64,000 nucleotides of DNA from Rickettsia tamurae (GTDB taxonomy: Bacteria > Pseudomonadota > Alphaproteobacteria > Rickettsiales > Rickettsiaceae): the NCBI RefSeq assembly GCF_000751075.1, contig NZ_CCMG01000007.1:62001-126000 (forward strand), given 5' to 3'. Of the stretch, positions 48,284 to 58,588 are shown in pieces. The translations under genes and the position numbers were made by a program. The notes under the pieces were generated by a model. The model was given only the letters and a program-made list of their open reading frames with translations, was not told the DNA's origin and ran no database searches. How positions within the stretch are numbered: the first letter of the stretch is position 1; every line of letters starts with the position of its first letter.

Positions 48284-48537
48284 TATATACTATACTGTAC
48301 ACAAAAAAAGCAATTGAATATATACAAAATTTAAAAGCAGCTAAATTAGCCGATAAAGCAGAAAATTTATGTAAATCCTTAACAATAAATTCAATGCCAT
48401 TAAATAGTAAAAAACTTTATCGTAATTTAGTTGGTAAACGTTCTATAAGAATTAATTTACAACATAGATTAGTTTATGAAATATTAGAAGATAAAAAAAT
48501 TATAAAAATACTTAGCATGTGGGGACATTATGAGTAA
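48274..48537 (+). CDS. YoeB-family mRNA interferase toxin
   Basis: An 87-residue protein of RelE fold with the YoeB end ILSMWGHYE (catalytic His and Tyr) and the RSIRINLQHRLVYEI segment. An in-frame ATG two codons in is also possible. Both members of this pair look intact. Confidence 0.85.
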   Translation: MEMIYTILYTKKAIEYIQNLKAAKLADKAENLCKSLTINSMPLNSKKLYRNLVGKRSIRINLQHRLVYEILEDKKIIKILSMWGHYE

Positions 48538-48544
48538 TTATTCA

Positions 48545-50626
48545 TCAATCCTTATGCAACGCTCTAAAAATCATCTCGGCAAGTGACCTACTAATGCCGT
48601 TTACTTTAGCAAGCTCATCTATGGTTGCATCGCATACTGCTTTGTATGAACCGAAATAATGCAGCAATGCTTTTTTACGAGTTTCACCTACGCCCTCTAT
48701 ATCGTCAAGGCTTGATATTTTTATAGCACGTGATCTACCTAATCTATGATTCTTTATGGCAAAATTATGAGCTTCATCTCGTAAGATTTGTAAATATTTC
48801 ATAATCGGCAAATTTTTATCCAAAGTAAATACTTCTTTACCTGTCATATGGAATTGTTCAAGACCGGCATTTCTATCTACTCCTTTCGACATACAAACAA
48901 AAGGAATATTCATTTTAAATTTATCCATTACCTCTTTAACAATGCCTAAATGCCCTCTGCCGCCGTCTATAATCATTAAGTTTGGCAATTTATGCGGCTC
49001 ATTCTTAAGTCTAGTTAATCTTCGTGTTAAAACTTGCCGGAGCATTTCATAATCGTCACCTTTAGTCATGTCATCCCCGCAAGGCATTGTTGCGTGGATC
49101 AATTTTACCTGTGTCATCCCGTGGTCAAGCCACGGGATCCAGTTAAAAATACTAAAATTATTAGTATTTTTTATTGTTTTTATGGACCCCGTGGTCAAGC
49201 CACGGGGTGACACAGTGGATTTTACCGGTCTACGCAACAATGCCTCCCCGCGAAGGCGGGGATCCAGATTGTTTATTAATGTACTGGATCCCGCTACAAG
49301 CTCGCGGGAGGACAGTGGGAAAGTGCGGGAGGACAATGAGAAAACCCGATATTCCTTTTTATCAAAACCGGCTTTACCGGCAACTACCATAACACCAACC
49401 GCAAACTTACCTTGAATATGGCTATTATCATAAATCTCAATTCTTTCAGGAATTTCAGAAAGACCAAATAGCTCTTTGATTTCAAGCATAATCTCTTGAT
49501 TTTTTGCAAATTTCTTCAAATATTGCTCTAGAGAGAATAAAGCATTTGTTGCGGCGTTCTGAACTAGCTTGGCTTTACCTCCACTAATAGGTATTATAAT
49601 ATTGAGTTTAGTAATATTATTGATTTTCTTAATCGCCTCTATCACATCCTCTTTATCATTGATTTCATGATTAATTATAATTTCTGCAGGCACTTGTTGT
49701 TTTTGATAAAATTGTAATAAAAAATATTCTAATACTTCTTCTTTAGTACTATTTTCGGTAGAAGTAGGAAAATAAGGAATATTACCGCATGCTTGCCCTG
49801 CCCTATATAAAAACACTTCTACACAATAATGTTCGTTCTTTTCTACAATAGCAATTATATCTGCGTCTTTAACAATATCTGAAACACCTGCCTTAAGCTG
49901 CACATAACTAAGTGCCTTAATACGGTCTCTGATTTCTGCCGCCTCTTCAAAACGCATCTGACTACTTAGCTCTTCCATCTTTTTAGATAAGTTCTCTTGG
50001 AGTTCTTTAGTACGACCTTGTAAGAAATCTTTTACCTGCGTTACTAAGTCTCTATAGTCTTCCTTGTTTATTTTACCGACGCAAGGAGCATAACAACGTT
50101 TTATTTCATATTGTAAGCAAGGGCGAGTGCGTGAATTAAAGCAATTATCCGTGCAGGAACGTAATTTAAAAATTTTTTGTAGTTCGGTCAAAGTAGTATT
50201 AACTTCCGTAGGTGAGGCAAAAGGACCAAAAAATTTTCCGTCATTTAGAGTTTTACCTCGATATTTTAGCAATTGCGGAAAATCATGATCTAAACGTAAC
50301 TTGATGAAAGGAAAAGACTTGTCGTCCTTAAGAAGAATATTAAATTTCGGCTGAAATTTTTTGATTAGCTGTGCTTCTAAAAGTAGTGCTTCAACTTCGG
50401 AATTAGTGATGCTGTACTCTAAAAAACAAGTATTTGCAATCATCCGAAGTGTCTTATTATCTAAATCGCTTTTAATGTAATTAGTAAGGCGTTTCTTTAA
50501 ATTTTTAGCTTTACCGACATAGATAACTTGCTTGTTAACGTCAAACATTCGATAAACCCCTGAACGTTCAGGAACATCTATAAGTTTAGATTTAATTAAC
50601 TCACTTCCGGTAATTTCTAGGGTCAT
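48545..50626 (-). CDS. uvrC: Excinuclease UvrC with a large in-frame RPE insertion
   Basis: A 693-residue nucleotide-excision-repair nuclease. The GIY-YIG domain is at about 15-95 (GVYRMFDVNKQVIYVGKAK). Cys-rich (TDNCFNSRTRPCLQYEIKRC) and UVR (MEELSSQMRFEEAAEIRDR) parts follow. The RNase H-like nuclease contains IYDNSHIQG and LMIDGGRGHL, and helix-hairpin-helix repeats end the protein. Usual length is about 600; residues about 427-519 are translated from stacked palindromic elements, inserted between KKEYRVF and TKGDDYEMLRQVL. The insert is in frame without stops, so the gene could still work if the loop is tolerated. Confidence 0.9.
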   Translation of the reverse strand: MTLEITGSELIKSKLIDVPERSGVYRMFDVNKQVIYVGKAKNLKKRLTNYIKSDLDNKTLRMIANTCFLEYSITNSEVEALLLEAQLIKKFQPKFNILLKDDKSFPFIKLRLDHDFPQLLKYRGKTLNDGKFFGPFASPTEVNTTLTELQKIFKLRSCTDNCFNSRTRPCLQYEIKRCYAPCVGKINKEDYRDLVTQVKDFLQGRTKELQENLSKKMEELSSQMRFEEAAEIRDRIKALSYVQLKAGVSDIVKDADIIAIVEKNEHYCVEVFLYRAGQACGNIPYFPTSTENSTKEEVLEYFLLQFYQKQQVPAEIIINHEINDKEDVIEAIKKINNITKLNIIIPISGGKAKLVQNAATNALFSLEQYLKKFAKNQEIMLEIKELFGLSEIPERIEIYDNSHIQGKFAVGVMVVAGKAGFDKKEYRVFSLSSRTFPLSSRELVAGSSTLINNLDPRLRGEALLRRPVKSTVSPRGLTTGSIKTIKNTNNFSIFNWIPWLDHGMTQVKLIHATMPCGDDMTKGDDYEMLRQVLTRRLTRLKNEPHKLPNLMIIDGGRGHLGIVKEVMDKFKMNIPFVCMSKGVDRNAGLEQFHMTGKEVFTLDKNLPIMKYLQILRDEAHNFAIKNHRLGRSRAIKISSLDDIEGVGETRKKALLHYFGSYKAVCDATIDELAKVNGISRSLAEMIFRALHKD
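49069..49345. repeat. Stacked palindromic elements inside uvrC
   Basis: Outer element: tgtcatccccgc at left, then ccccgcgaaggcggggatcc, ending tcgcgggaggac. Into it is inserted ggcattgttgcgtggatcaa...ggtctacgcaacaatgcc, itself holding the cccgtggtcaagccacggg hairpins. The inserted element is flanked by CCCCGC on both sides, a probable 6-bp target-site duplication. Confidence 0.85.
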
Positions 50627-50640
50627 GTGTATAGTTTCCT

Positions 50641-50670
50641 ATGTCATTCCCGCGAAGGCGGGAATGACAT
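50641..50670. repeat. Perfect short hairpin (minimal palindromic element)
   Basis: atgtcattcccgc and gcgggaatgacat flank gaag: 13-bp arms with no mismatch. It lies between the copper chaperone gene and uvrC, both on the - strand, and may act as a terminator or processing site. A ccatgcaacaat half-arm follows to about 50695. Confidence 0.8.
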
Positions 50671-50698
50671 AGAAGAGTGAACCATGCAACAATAACCT

Positions 50699-51229
50699 TC
50701 AATTCCCCGTTGTATTATACGGATTGTCATTTGCTACTTTAACATCCACTATTTTTCGTGTATTGTCATCAAAGAAAAAAGTTATTTTAAACTCATCTCC
50801 TACATTTAAATCTACTTTTGGGTCATAAAGCATAATATGCATGCCACCAGGCTTAAAATCAACGTTAATATTACCGGCAATTGAAAATGGATAATCCACT
50901 TTTACCATTTTACTAACCCCTTGATCATTAATTGTTTGATGAATTTCTATTCCACTTATCTTATCTGAAGATATATTCACTAAATTATAACTCTTACTTC
51001 TACTATTTATTAATGTAAAATACATAGCAGAATTGCTAACTTTACCTTGCACATTTGTTGTAGGTCTTGCCCAAGGCTGTGCAAAGTTAACGGCTGCCTC
51101 TGCAGGTAATAGATCATCGGGCTGATCAGAAGAAGAATTTGTAGAATTAGGATTTTGAGCTGTTTGGTTATCAGCATAGCTTACTGCACAAATTAAAGTT
51201 ATAAAACCAACTAATAAAGTTTTTAGCAT
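50699..51229 (-). CDS. Periplasmic copper chaperone PCu(A)C family
   Basis: A 176-residue secreted protein with a signal peptide (MLKTLLVGFITLICAVSYA). The copper-binding His and Met residues occur in IEIHQTINDQGVSKMVKV and GGMHIMLYDP, matching the H-(M)x10-M-x21-H-x-M pattern. Family members deliver Cu(I) to cytochrome c oxidase. The Asn/Ser/Gln-rich stretch after the signal is unusual. Good confidence in family, moderate in role. Confidence 0.85.
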   Translation of the reverse strand: MLKTLLVGFITLICAVSYADNQTAQNPNSTNSSSDQPDDLLPAEAAVNFAQPWARPTTNVQGKVSNSAMYFTLINSRSKSYNLVNISSDKISGIEIHQTINDQGVSKMVKVDYPFSIAGNINVDFKPGGMHIMLYDPKVDLNVGDEFKITFFFDDNTRKIVDVKVANDNPYNTTGN

Positions 51230-51270
51230 AATAGTACCTATGATAAATTAAAATAGGATATTAGCATAAG

Positions 51271-51962
51271 TTATTTTTTTTGCAAAATATTCTTACGCAC
51301 CTCTTCAGGAAATTTCTCTATTGCATAACGTAGCATAGTTCTTGGCATTTGTAATATATAACGCTCCAAAAAATCTATTAACTGCTTTTCATCTTTTTTG
51401 CCTGCTTCACGTAGCATCCAACCTATTGCTTTATGCATTAAATCATGTTTATCGTTTAAGAGTAATTTTGCTATTTCAAAAGTCGTATCTAACTCATTAT
51501 TTTTAATAAAATACCAAGTAGCAACTATAGCTATTCGTCTTTCCCAAAGAATTTCCGATTTTGTTAATGTAAAAAGATAATCCTTTTCTTTATCCCATAA
51601 ATAAGCTCCAATTATATGATGGGCTGAAGCATCCACTAAATTCCAATTATTTACGTGTTTTATATTGTTTAAATAAAAATTATAAAAAAACTCTTTATCT
51701 TGTGCTTTCTGATATTGCATAATCAAAATAGCTAACACTAAAAATCTCTCTTCATTAAATTCTGAAGTAATAAGGCGGCTTAAATCCCCCACATCTAAAT
51801 TATAATAACTTTTAGCTATTTTACGTAAAGTCGGTACGGTAACCCCAATAAACCGGTCATGCTTTCCATACTCTCCTTTCCTAGTTTTAAAGAACAGCGT
51901 TCTACGTTCTAAAGGAATATCTCAAGTAAAATATTTCTAATTTGTTGTAAATTTTCTCTCAT
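51271..51962 (-). pseudogene. AlkD-like DNA alkylation repair gene, frameshifted 5' end
   Basis: The open part (51271-51792, 173 residues) is the helical HEAT-like C-terminal domain (NWNLVDASAHHIIGAYLWD, WERRIAIVATWYFI). Upstream codons read FKTRKGEYGKHDRFIGVTVP, the AlkD N-terminus, with no start codon. The true start, MRENLQQIRNILLE at 51962, is in another frame and overlaps the ada 3' end. A duplicated AT near 51921 disrupts the frame. Likely inactive. Confidence 0.75.
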
Positions 51963-52992
51963 GTTCAATAAGCCATTTTTTACGATGTAATCCCCCGCCA
52001 TATCCTCCAAGTTCGCCATTGCTATTAATAATACGATGACAAGGAACAATTATTGCTAACTGATTCATACCGTTAGCATTTGCAACAGCTCTATAAGAAG
52101 TAGGTTTGCCCAAAGCTTTAGCCTGATTTAAATAACTTCGTGTTTCACCGTAAGGTATACTAATTAATTCTTGCCAAGCCATTTTTTGAAATTCGCTTCC
52201 TAAAAGATATATAGGCGTATTAAATTTTTGTAAAGTACCGGTAAAGTAAAATTTAAGCTCCTCTTCAATCATTAAAATTGGTTCAGTACTTCCAGGAATA
52301 ATAGCAGATTTCGTCTTAATTCTTAGTCTTTCAATTTCCAGCTCTAGACCTCTTCTATCAACAAATTCTAATAAATAAAGTAATTTTTCATCGCTAATTG
52401 CAATCATAGCACCAAGAGGCGTATCTAACCAAGCTGCTTTTAAAATATTTAAATGCAGGTTAAATTTTGTCGGCGGTCCTCCCATTATTTTAGAGAAAGC
52501 ATCTCGAAAACCGCTACTTGATTCATAACCCATATCAATTTGTGTATTAATTACCGATTTACTCATGCGAATTTGCTTCATCGCAATACCCATACGCCTT
52601 GCTCTTGCATATTCTATAAACGTCATACCGAAACGTTTTTTAAATTGGCAACGTGCTGTAGAAGCATCTACTGATAACTCATCAAAATCACTATTTTTCC
52701 ATCGTTTAGCAGGATTAAGCTCAATAGCATTAACAAGAGTACAAACTAAATCCGAAACTTCGCAAGGATGTGAAAGAGGCTTGCAACGCTGACAAGGTCT
52801 ATATGAAGCATGCAAAGCTTCCTTAGCAGTTTTATAAAATTCACAATTTTCAAATTTAGGTTTCCGTGCAGGACAAGTCGGTCTACAAAATACTCCTATT
52901 GTTTTAACCGCTACAAAAAAGATATTTTCATACCTGTCATCTTTATTAATTAATGCCTGATAATATTCTTGCCTTTGAAGCTCATTAAACAT
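51937..52992 (-). CDS. ada: Ada, adaptive-response methyltransferase and regulator
   Basis: A 351-residue protein that removes methyl groups from phosphotriesters and O6-methylguanine. The N-terminal zinc site has Cys36, Cys40, Cys67 and Cys70 (VFCRPTCPARKPKF ... RPCQRCKP), with Cys36 as methyl acceptor. The AraC-type helix-turn-helix lies at about 90-180. The C-terminal domain has PCHRI near 318, with its acceptor Cys, and GYGGGLHRKKWL. Everything needed for function is present. Its 3' end overlaps the alkD-like start. Confidence 0.92.
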   Translation of the reverse strand: MFNELQRQEYYQALINKDDRYENIFFVAVKTIGVFCRPTCPARKPKFENCEFYKTAKEALHASYRPCQRCKPLSHPCEVSDLVCTLVNAIELNPAKRWKNSDFDELSVDASTARCQFKKRFGMTFIEYARARRMGIAMKQIRMSKSVINTQIDMGYESSSGFRDAFSKIMGGPPTKFNLHLNILKAAWLDTPLGAMIAISDEKLLYLLEFVDRRGLELEIERLRIKTKSAIIPGSTEPILMIEEELKFYFTGTLQKFNTPIYLLGSEFQKMAWQELISIPYGETRSYLNQAKALGKPTSYRAVANANGMNQLAIIVPCHRIINSNGELGGYGGGLHRKKWLIEHERKFTTN

Positions 52993-53081
52993 ATTAATTT
53001 ATCCTATAATATAAATTTATAATTATATTATATAAACTTTTTAAAACCCCTGTAACCGAAATTCAGGTATTGATTTTTTAT

Positions 53082-53580
53082 TTAATAATTCTGTCTCTCA
53101 TGCTCAATGAGCCATTTTTTACGATCTAGCCCTGAACCGTAACCGCCAAGCTCACCGTTATTATTGATGATGCGGTGACACGGAATAATTATAGCAAATT
53201 TATTTGCTCCATTAGCATTTGCAACAGCTCTATAAGATCTTTCCATACCTATTAATTTAGCTTGAGTGAAGTAACTTCTTGTTTCACCGTAAGGTACGTT
53301 TGTTAGATCTTGCCATACTAATTTTTGAAATTCGCTTCCTGAAAGATATATCGAAGTATTAAATTTTTTTAAAGTACCGTTAAAGTACAATTTTAGCTCC
53401 TCTTCAATTGATAGAATCGGTCTAGTGCGATCTTCAGTAATAGCCGATTTTGCGTTAATTTTAAGTCTTTTAATTTAATCCTTTACTTTCAGCAAAATCG
53501 AGCAAATAAAGCCTCTCTTCATCACTAATTGCCAGCATTGAACCAAGAGGAGTATTAAGCCAAGCGGATTTTAAACTCAT
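53082..53580 (-). pseudogene. ogt: Second, frameshifted O6-methylguanine methyltransferase-like gene
   Basis: The open part (53082-53390, 102 residues) carries PCHRIINNNGELGGYG and RSYRAVANANGANK, the family active site. Upstream frames read SLKSAWLNTPLGSMLAIS from 53580, closely resembling the C-terminal half of ada. A frame change near 53475 breaks it. It looks like a duplicated ada C-terminus, perhaps once an independent ogt. Confidence 0.78.
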
Positions 53581-53694
53581 TTTTTACCCTAAATATAGTT
53601 TCTTAATATTATAGTATTTAATTACAATTCAGCTATTGATTTTTTTATTTAACAATTTTAATATTTTAATACAACAATTTATAGGCTCTTAATT

Positions 53695-54300
53695 ATGACA
53701 AAAGCTCATGTTTTTAAATATTCTCAAGTAATTTTAACTAAGAGAAAACTCGCTATAATAAAATTTAGCGAAGATAGCGGACTAAGTATACCGGATATTG
53801 CTACTATGGCAAAAGAAGAAGAAAAACCTAATGGAGTAATAGATCAGTATAAAACCGGTAAAATCACTACCGAAGAATTTCGTACAGAAATGAATAAATT
53901 AATTGAAAACGCAGGCGGCACTCCTATTACAAATCTTGAAACATTTGATAAATGCTGGAATGCTATATGCATAGTAGAACCTGAAAAGCTAACAGAGCTA
54001 TATAATTTACAACAGACGCATAAATTTCATATCCACATTATAGGCAATACAAACGAATTACAGCATAATTATATTCAGCAAGAAATACAAAAAGCTCCGA
54101 TTAAACCTAATATTTCTTATACACTTTCATATGAACGCGGTACATTAGATAATAATTTATTAGTAGAAAACGCAACAGCTTATCTAAAAGATCAAAATTA
54201 TGAACCGGTATGGCACACTGCTAATCAAAATGACTATGACCAAAACGCTTTAGACATATTAGGAAAATATTACGATAATACGACTACAGATATTATATAA
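53695..54300 (+). CDS. HAD-fold protein lacking the catalytic aspartates
   Basis: A 201-residue protein whose middle follows the HAD hydrolase pattern: YKTGKITTEEFRTEMNKLIE (cap helices), CWNAICIVEPEKLTELYNL, then HIIGNTNELQHNYI (motif II-like). The N-terminal DxD motif is absent: the strand reads QVILTKRKLAIIKFS. Catalysis by the usual mechanism therefore looks unlikely. It is followed by a hairpin terminator. Confidence 0.6.
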   Translation: MTKAHVFKYSQVILTKRKLAIIKFSEDSGLSIPDIATMAKEEEKPNGVIDQYKTGKITTEEFRTEMNKLIENAGGTPITNLETFDKCWNAICIVEPEKLTELYNLQQTHKFHIHIIGNTNELQHNYIQQEIQKAPIKPNISYTLSYERGTLDNNLLVENATAYLKDQNYEPVWHTANQNDYDQNALDILGKYYDNTTTDII

Positions 54301-54324
54301 ATATTGATAGCTTAAAAATTCTAC

Positions 54325-54353
54325 AATAGCGAATTATGCAATAATTCGCTATT
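54325..54353. terminator. Bidirectional hairpin terminator
   Basis: aatagcgaatta and taattcgctatt form a perfect 12-bp stem with a 5-base loop (54337-54341). It lies between the convergent HAD-like gene and hsdR remnant. Confidence 0.65.
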
Positions 54354-54371
54354 TGCGTTATTTAAATCAAA

Positions 54372-57344
54372 TCATTTAGCTTCATGATCTTTAGCAAAAT
54401 CAATTAAGCTTTCCACAACATCACTTAAATTTTCGGTATTAAAATTAATCCCCATTTCTTTTTTAACGACATCAAAAAAATAATCATCAAGTGAATTTCT
54501 CATTTCATTTAAAATTTTAGTGTTTTTTGTCCAATGAACAATTATTTTTTTCTTAATGATCTCATAGGTATCAAGAGCAATTTTAACACTTGCTTCATGC
54601 TGATTTTGATCTGTTTGATTTTGTAAGAAACTAAGTGATTTTCTATAAAAAGCTATTACTGTTTTGTTGTTGCCTAATTCACTCGGCACATCATTTTTAA
54701 ATTCAGCACTTATTTTTTTAACTCTATTTAAAAAATCATTATACGATAAGCGTTTATTATGATACTGTGCTATTGCGTTATTTATAAGTGTAGAGAATTT
54801 TTGGTAAAAGGCATGATCGATATTAACATAATCCTTAATAGTATCTTGTATCTGAGCGTTAATTTGATGAGCCTTATCTCCATCTGTAATGTCTGTTCTA
54901 GCAATAAATTGTTCAAATATTTTATTGTCAAAAATGCTGACAATATTGGTCTTAGTAATATTACCGGCAATAACATGCTCATCAAGCAGTTTCACAATTT
55001 GACGAGTATATTTTTTTTGTCAGATTTTTCTTCATAACGCTGTTGTACTATTCTTTTGAGTTTATTCAATCTTTTTAATTCATGTCGTAATTCATTAGCT
55101 TCTTCTTTTTTTCATAAAATTTATAAGAATTAGAGGCTACAGACATCAAACGGTTAAATTTTTCTAACAATAAATAAAACTTACTGCGTATAACTTCATC
55201 AGCTAAATATTGCTCAAGTTGCTCAAAATCTGAATTGTTAGGTACATTTATAAAAATATTTTTAATTTCTTACAGTAACGGAAAAAGTTCTTCTATTTTA
55301 TCGGCTACGGAGAATATAGCGTCTTTTAAATCTTCTTTATCTAACTTCCTCAAATTAATTATATTATTTTCATTTTCATAAACTTTACGTGCTTGTTCTA
55401 ATTCTTGTGATAATCCCTCATAGTCAATTATATAACCGTATTCTTTAACTTTTCCTTTTTCCTCAAATAGACGATTTGCACGAGCAATAGCTTGTAAAAG
55501 AGTATGTTCTTTTAACCCTTTGCATATATAAACAACAGCATTACGCGGTGCATCGAAACCGGTTAATAATTTTGAAACTACAATTAAAATTTCAGGATCA
55601 CCGACACTTTTAAATTCTTTAATAATTCTATTATTAAATTCTAGTCCATATCTTGTCTTCACGTTTTTTAAAAATTTCTGTATTTTGTTTTCGCTCTCAA
55701 TATCTTCATAATCTTCTCGATCATCGGTAGAAGATATAACAACTTCGGAATTTACCTGACCTATATCATCTAAAATTTCTTTAAAGCGAACAGCAATTAA
55801 TCTAGAAGGAGCTATTAACATACCTTTTAGACCTGTGCCTTTAAATGTTTCTAAATAGTGCATTAAAATATCAACTGCTTTAGCCTTAATAGTTTCTTCT
55901 GTGTGAGTAAGTACCTTTATACTTATGAATTGACTCACCAAACTTTTTTATGGTATTTTTATACTCTTTAAAAAGCGGTGTACCGGTAAATCCTATATAA
56001 CAAGCGTTAGGGAGAATAGCTCGCATTTTACTTGCTAAATCACCGTATTGAGTACGATGACATTCATCAATAAAAACAAAAATATTATTGCTTGAATCTC
56101 GAAAGTCATTTTCAAAAGCTCTATTAAATTTATTAATTAATGTAGTTATAATAGATGTACCGCTTCTAAGCAGTTCAATTAAATTTTTAGATGAATCTGT
56201 AAGCTTAGGTTCAAATCCACAATTTTTAAAAGCATTTTTAATTTGTTCATCAAGTTCAACTCTATCGGTTATAATTACGATACGTGAACTTACAATATTA
56301 ATGAATTCAAGTAAAGATTTAGCAATAAATATCATTGTTAGAGATTTACCCGTACCTTGCGTATGCCATATTACTCCGCCTTTTCTAATATTATCCTTGT
56401 CATATTGTTCTACTCTTTTCATAGCTGCATGTAAAAATTGATGATGACGAGCTATTTTTTTACTGAATTATCAAAAACACAAAAATTAGCGACTAAATTA
56501 AGCAATCTTTCAGGGCAACATAAAGCATAAAGTACTTTATCTTGCTCAGTAGGTTCTATATGACTGGCTAATTCCTGTTTATTAAAATAATTTCTATAAG
56601 AAGCAAAATCACCTGTGTAAAGAGTGTTTTTTACCTTTTTAGATAGAGGAATATTTATTAGATCACGTATAATATTGATATTTTGATTTTCTTCCTCTCT
56701 CTAATGCTCTTTTGAGCTACCTACGGTAGCATATTTTGCTTCATTCTTATTTACGGCAATTAATATTTGAGCATAGTAAAAAAGTTGCGATATTTCATCT
56801 GATCTTTGATTACGTATATGTTGAGATATAGCTTGATCTAATGACTCGGTAGGTGACTTATTTTCAATTACTACGAAAAGTATACCGTTAACAAATAGTA
56901 CAATATCACATATACGTTCAGTATTCATTTTGGTTTTTACAGGTACTTCAAAAGCAACATTGTAAGTATTATTCTTAGGTTCTTGTCAATCAATATATTG
57001 TAAGGTATAGCTTTTAAAGTTTTTCTTAATATTAGCACCTAAAGTTAGTAAATCATATATCTCTTCGTTAGCTTTCATTAAACCGAAATTTTTAATATCT
57101 CTAAGCTGACGCACTGCCTTTTTGCATCCTCATCTTCTAAGTTAAAACTATGCTTTGTCTTATTAAGTTCCTTAATTTTTTCGATTAATGTATTATCTAG
57201 CAATATGTTTTGTGAATTACTACGTTCTTTCTTCAGCTTTTCTTGATTAAGCAGTTTATAGCCGAATGCCATTAGTGTTTTCACGGCTGTTATATGGGAA
57301 AGGAATTTTTCGTTGATATTCAATTCATTATTATTTGAGAACAT
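54372..57344 (-). pseudogene. hsdR: hsdR remnant, type I restriction endonuclease
   Basis: Pieces in several frames cover the whole R subunit: N-terminal part (57078-57344), VIENKSPTESLDQAISQHIR (nuclease-like, near 56870), WHTQGTGKSLTMIFIAKSLL (Walker A, near 56370), FIDECHRTQYGDL (DEAD-type box), GFTGTPLF, then LLTGFDAPRNAVVYI, and the C-terminal helical domain (54372-54995). At least five frame changes are present, so no restriction activity is expected. Confidence 0.85.
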
Positions 57345-57472
57345 AATTTTAATTATTTCTAAATTTCTTTGTGATTTCTAAGTAAGTTAACCGTAAAGAT
57401 AATTTACCTAGTAAATTTGCTATCAAATATGAAATTTAGAATATTCTTTATTTTTAAAGCAAATTATAATTT

Positions 57473-58588
57473 TTACGTATCTACCTGCACACGCCACTCG
57501 CCGGTAAGTAACTTCTGTATTAATCCTTGTTTTTGTAACTCACCACACAAGTTATTAAGATAGTTTGCAACCCGGCTTTGCTGCTCAAGCAAAGGTATAT
57601 ATACAACATAATTCTCAATAGAGGGTTTTTGAATATTCGGCAAACCTGATCCTATTTTTAGCCGCATAATTTTAGGCTCATTTTGTTTGAGTTGAAAAAA
57701 TAAAAAATATTTATTTAAATTAGCAGCTAAATTAGTGACTGAATAGCAATGTACGCCTAACCAAAATTTTTCCTTACATAAATTTACAAAACCACACGAA
57801 CCACCTTCGCTAATAGTAATAGTATTTGCTTCCATATTCCATTGATCCGTAAAGCCTGAAGGAATTACACCACCATTCCAAACAGGATAAATACCGCCTT
57901 TCATATCAAGGCGATTTAATTGTTTTCCTTTACGAATAGTAGCTATGCTAGAAAGTTTAACAGCTTGCCACTTTTCTTCCCTTGCCTTGATACTGAAAAT
58001 ATTTCTAACAATTACATTATAATCTTGTTGTTTGATATCACATAATTTTGTTAATATCTTTATACTTTCATCCCACACACGTAAAATATTAGCTATTTTT
58101 TGTTGGCCAGGGAGAGGAGGAATTAAAATAGGTAAATTTGAGTATTCTTCAGCATTTATATTTGATTGCACTCCACTTCGTAAAATTTTTTTGATCCAAA
58201 TTCTATATTCATTAGATTGAGTGAACAAAAAAAGATATTCCGGTAGAATAATTTTTTGATTTGGACGAAAACGAATTAAATAACTTGCATACGCTATAAC
58301 TTCATTAGATTTACGTAAATAAGCTTTTCCTACACTACCAGTACGTGCAAAAACAATATCGCCTTTTTCTAAATAATAACTTTTCGCATCTGCAAGATTT
58401 ATACTTTTAGCATTATGAGCGATTAAATTACCTTGTTCATTGATATCGGTAATACGTAAATATCTCGGTAATAAAGGATCATAATTTAGAGCAGCTACAT
58501 TTGCACCATAAGAACCTTTTCCTATAATACAGCCTTTTAATAATAGATTTTTCCAATCCTTATGCATCATTTCCGCTTCTAAACTCAT
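57473..58588 (-). CDS. hsdS: Type I restriction-modification specificity subunit HsdS
   Basis: A 371-residue protein with two target-recognition domains (about 10-165 and 210-345) separated by conserved helices (PPLPGQQKIANILRVWDES and LLEQQSRVANYLNNL). This subunit reads the bipartite DNA target. It is open throughout while hsdM and hsdR are broken. Its start overlaps the hsdM stop (ATGA). It has no partner in this window, so it is probably unused unless another methylase is present. Confidence 0.85.
   Translation of the reverse strand: MSLEAEMMHKDWKNLLLKGCIIGKGSYGANVAALNYDPLLPRYLRITDINEQGNLIAHNAKSINLADAKSYYLEKGDIVFARTGSVGKAYLRKSNEVIAYASYLIRFRPNQKIILPEYLFLFTQSNEYRIWIKKILRSGVQSNINAEEYSNLPILIPPLPGQQKIANILRVWDESIKILTKLCDIKQQDYNVIVRNIFSIKAREEKWQAVKLSSIATIRKGKQLNRLDMKGGIYPVWNGGVIPSGFTDQWNMEANTITISEGGSCGFVNLCKEKFWLGVHCYSVTNLAANLNKYFLFFQLKQNEPKIMRLKIGSGLPNIQKPSIENYVVYIPLLEQQSRVANYLNNLCGELQKQGLIQKLLTGEWRVQVDT

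Noticed and set aside
42225..49345. Insertion sequences in place of palindromic elements
   Set aside because: The elements are 60-190 bp, have no transposase and are inverted over their whole length, so they are RPE-type repeats.
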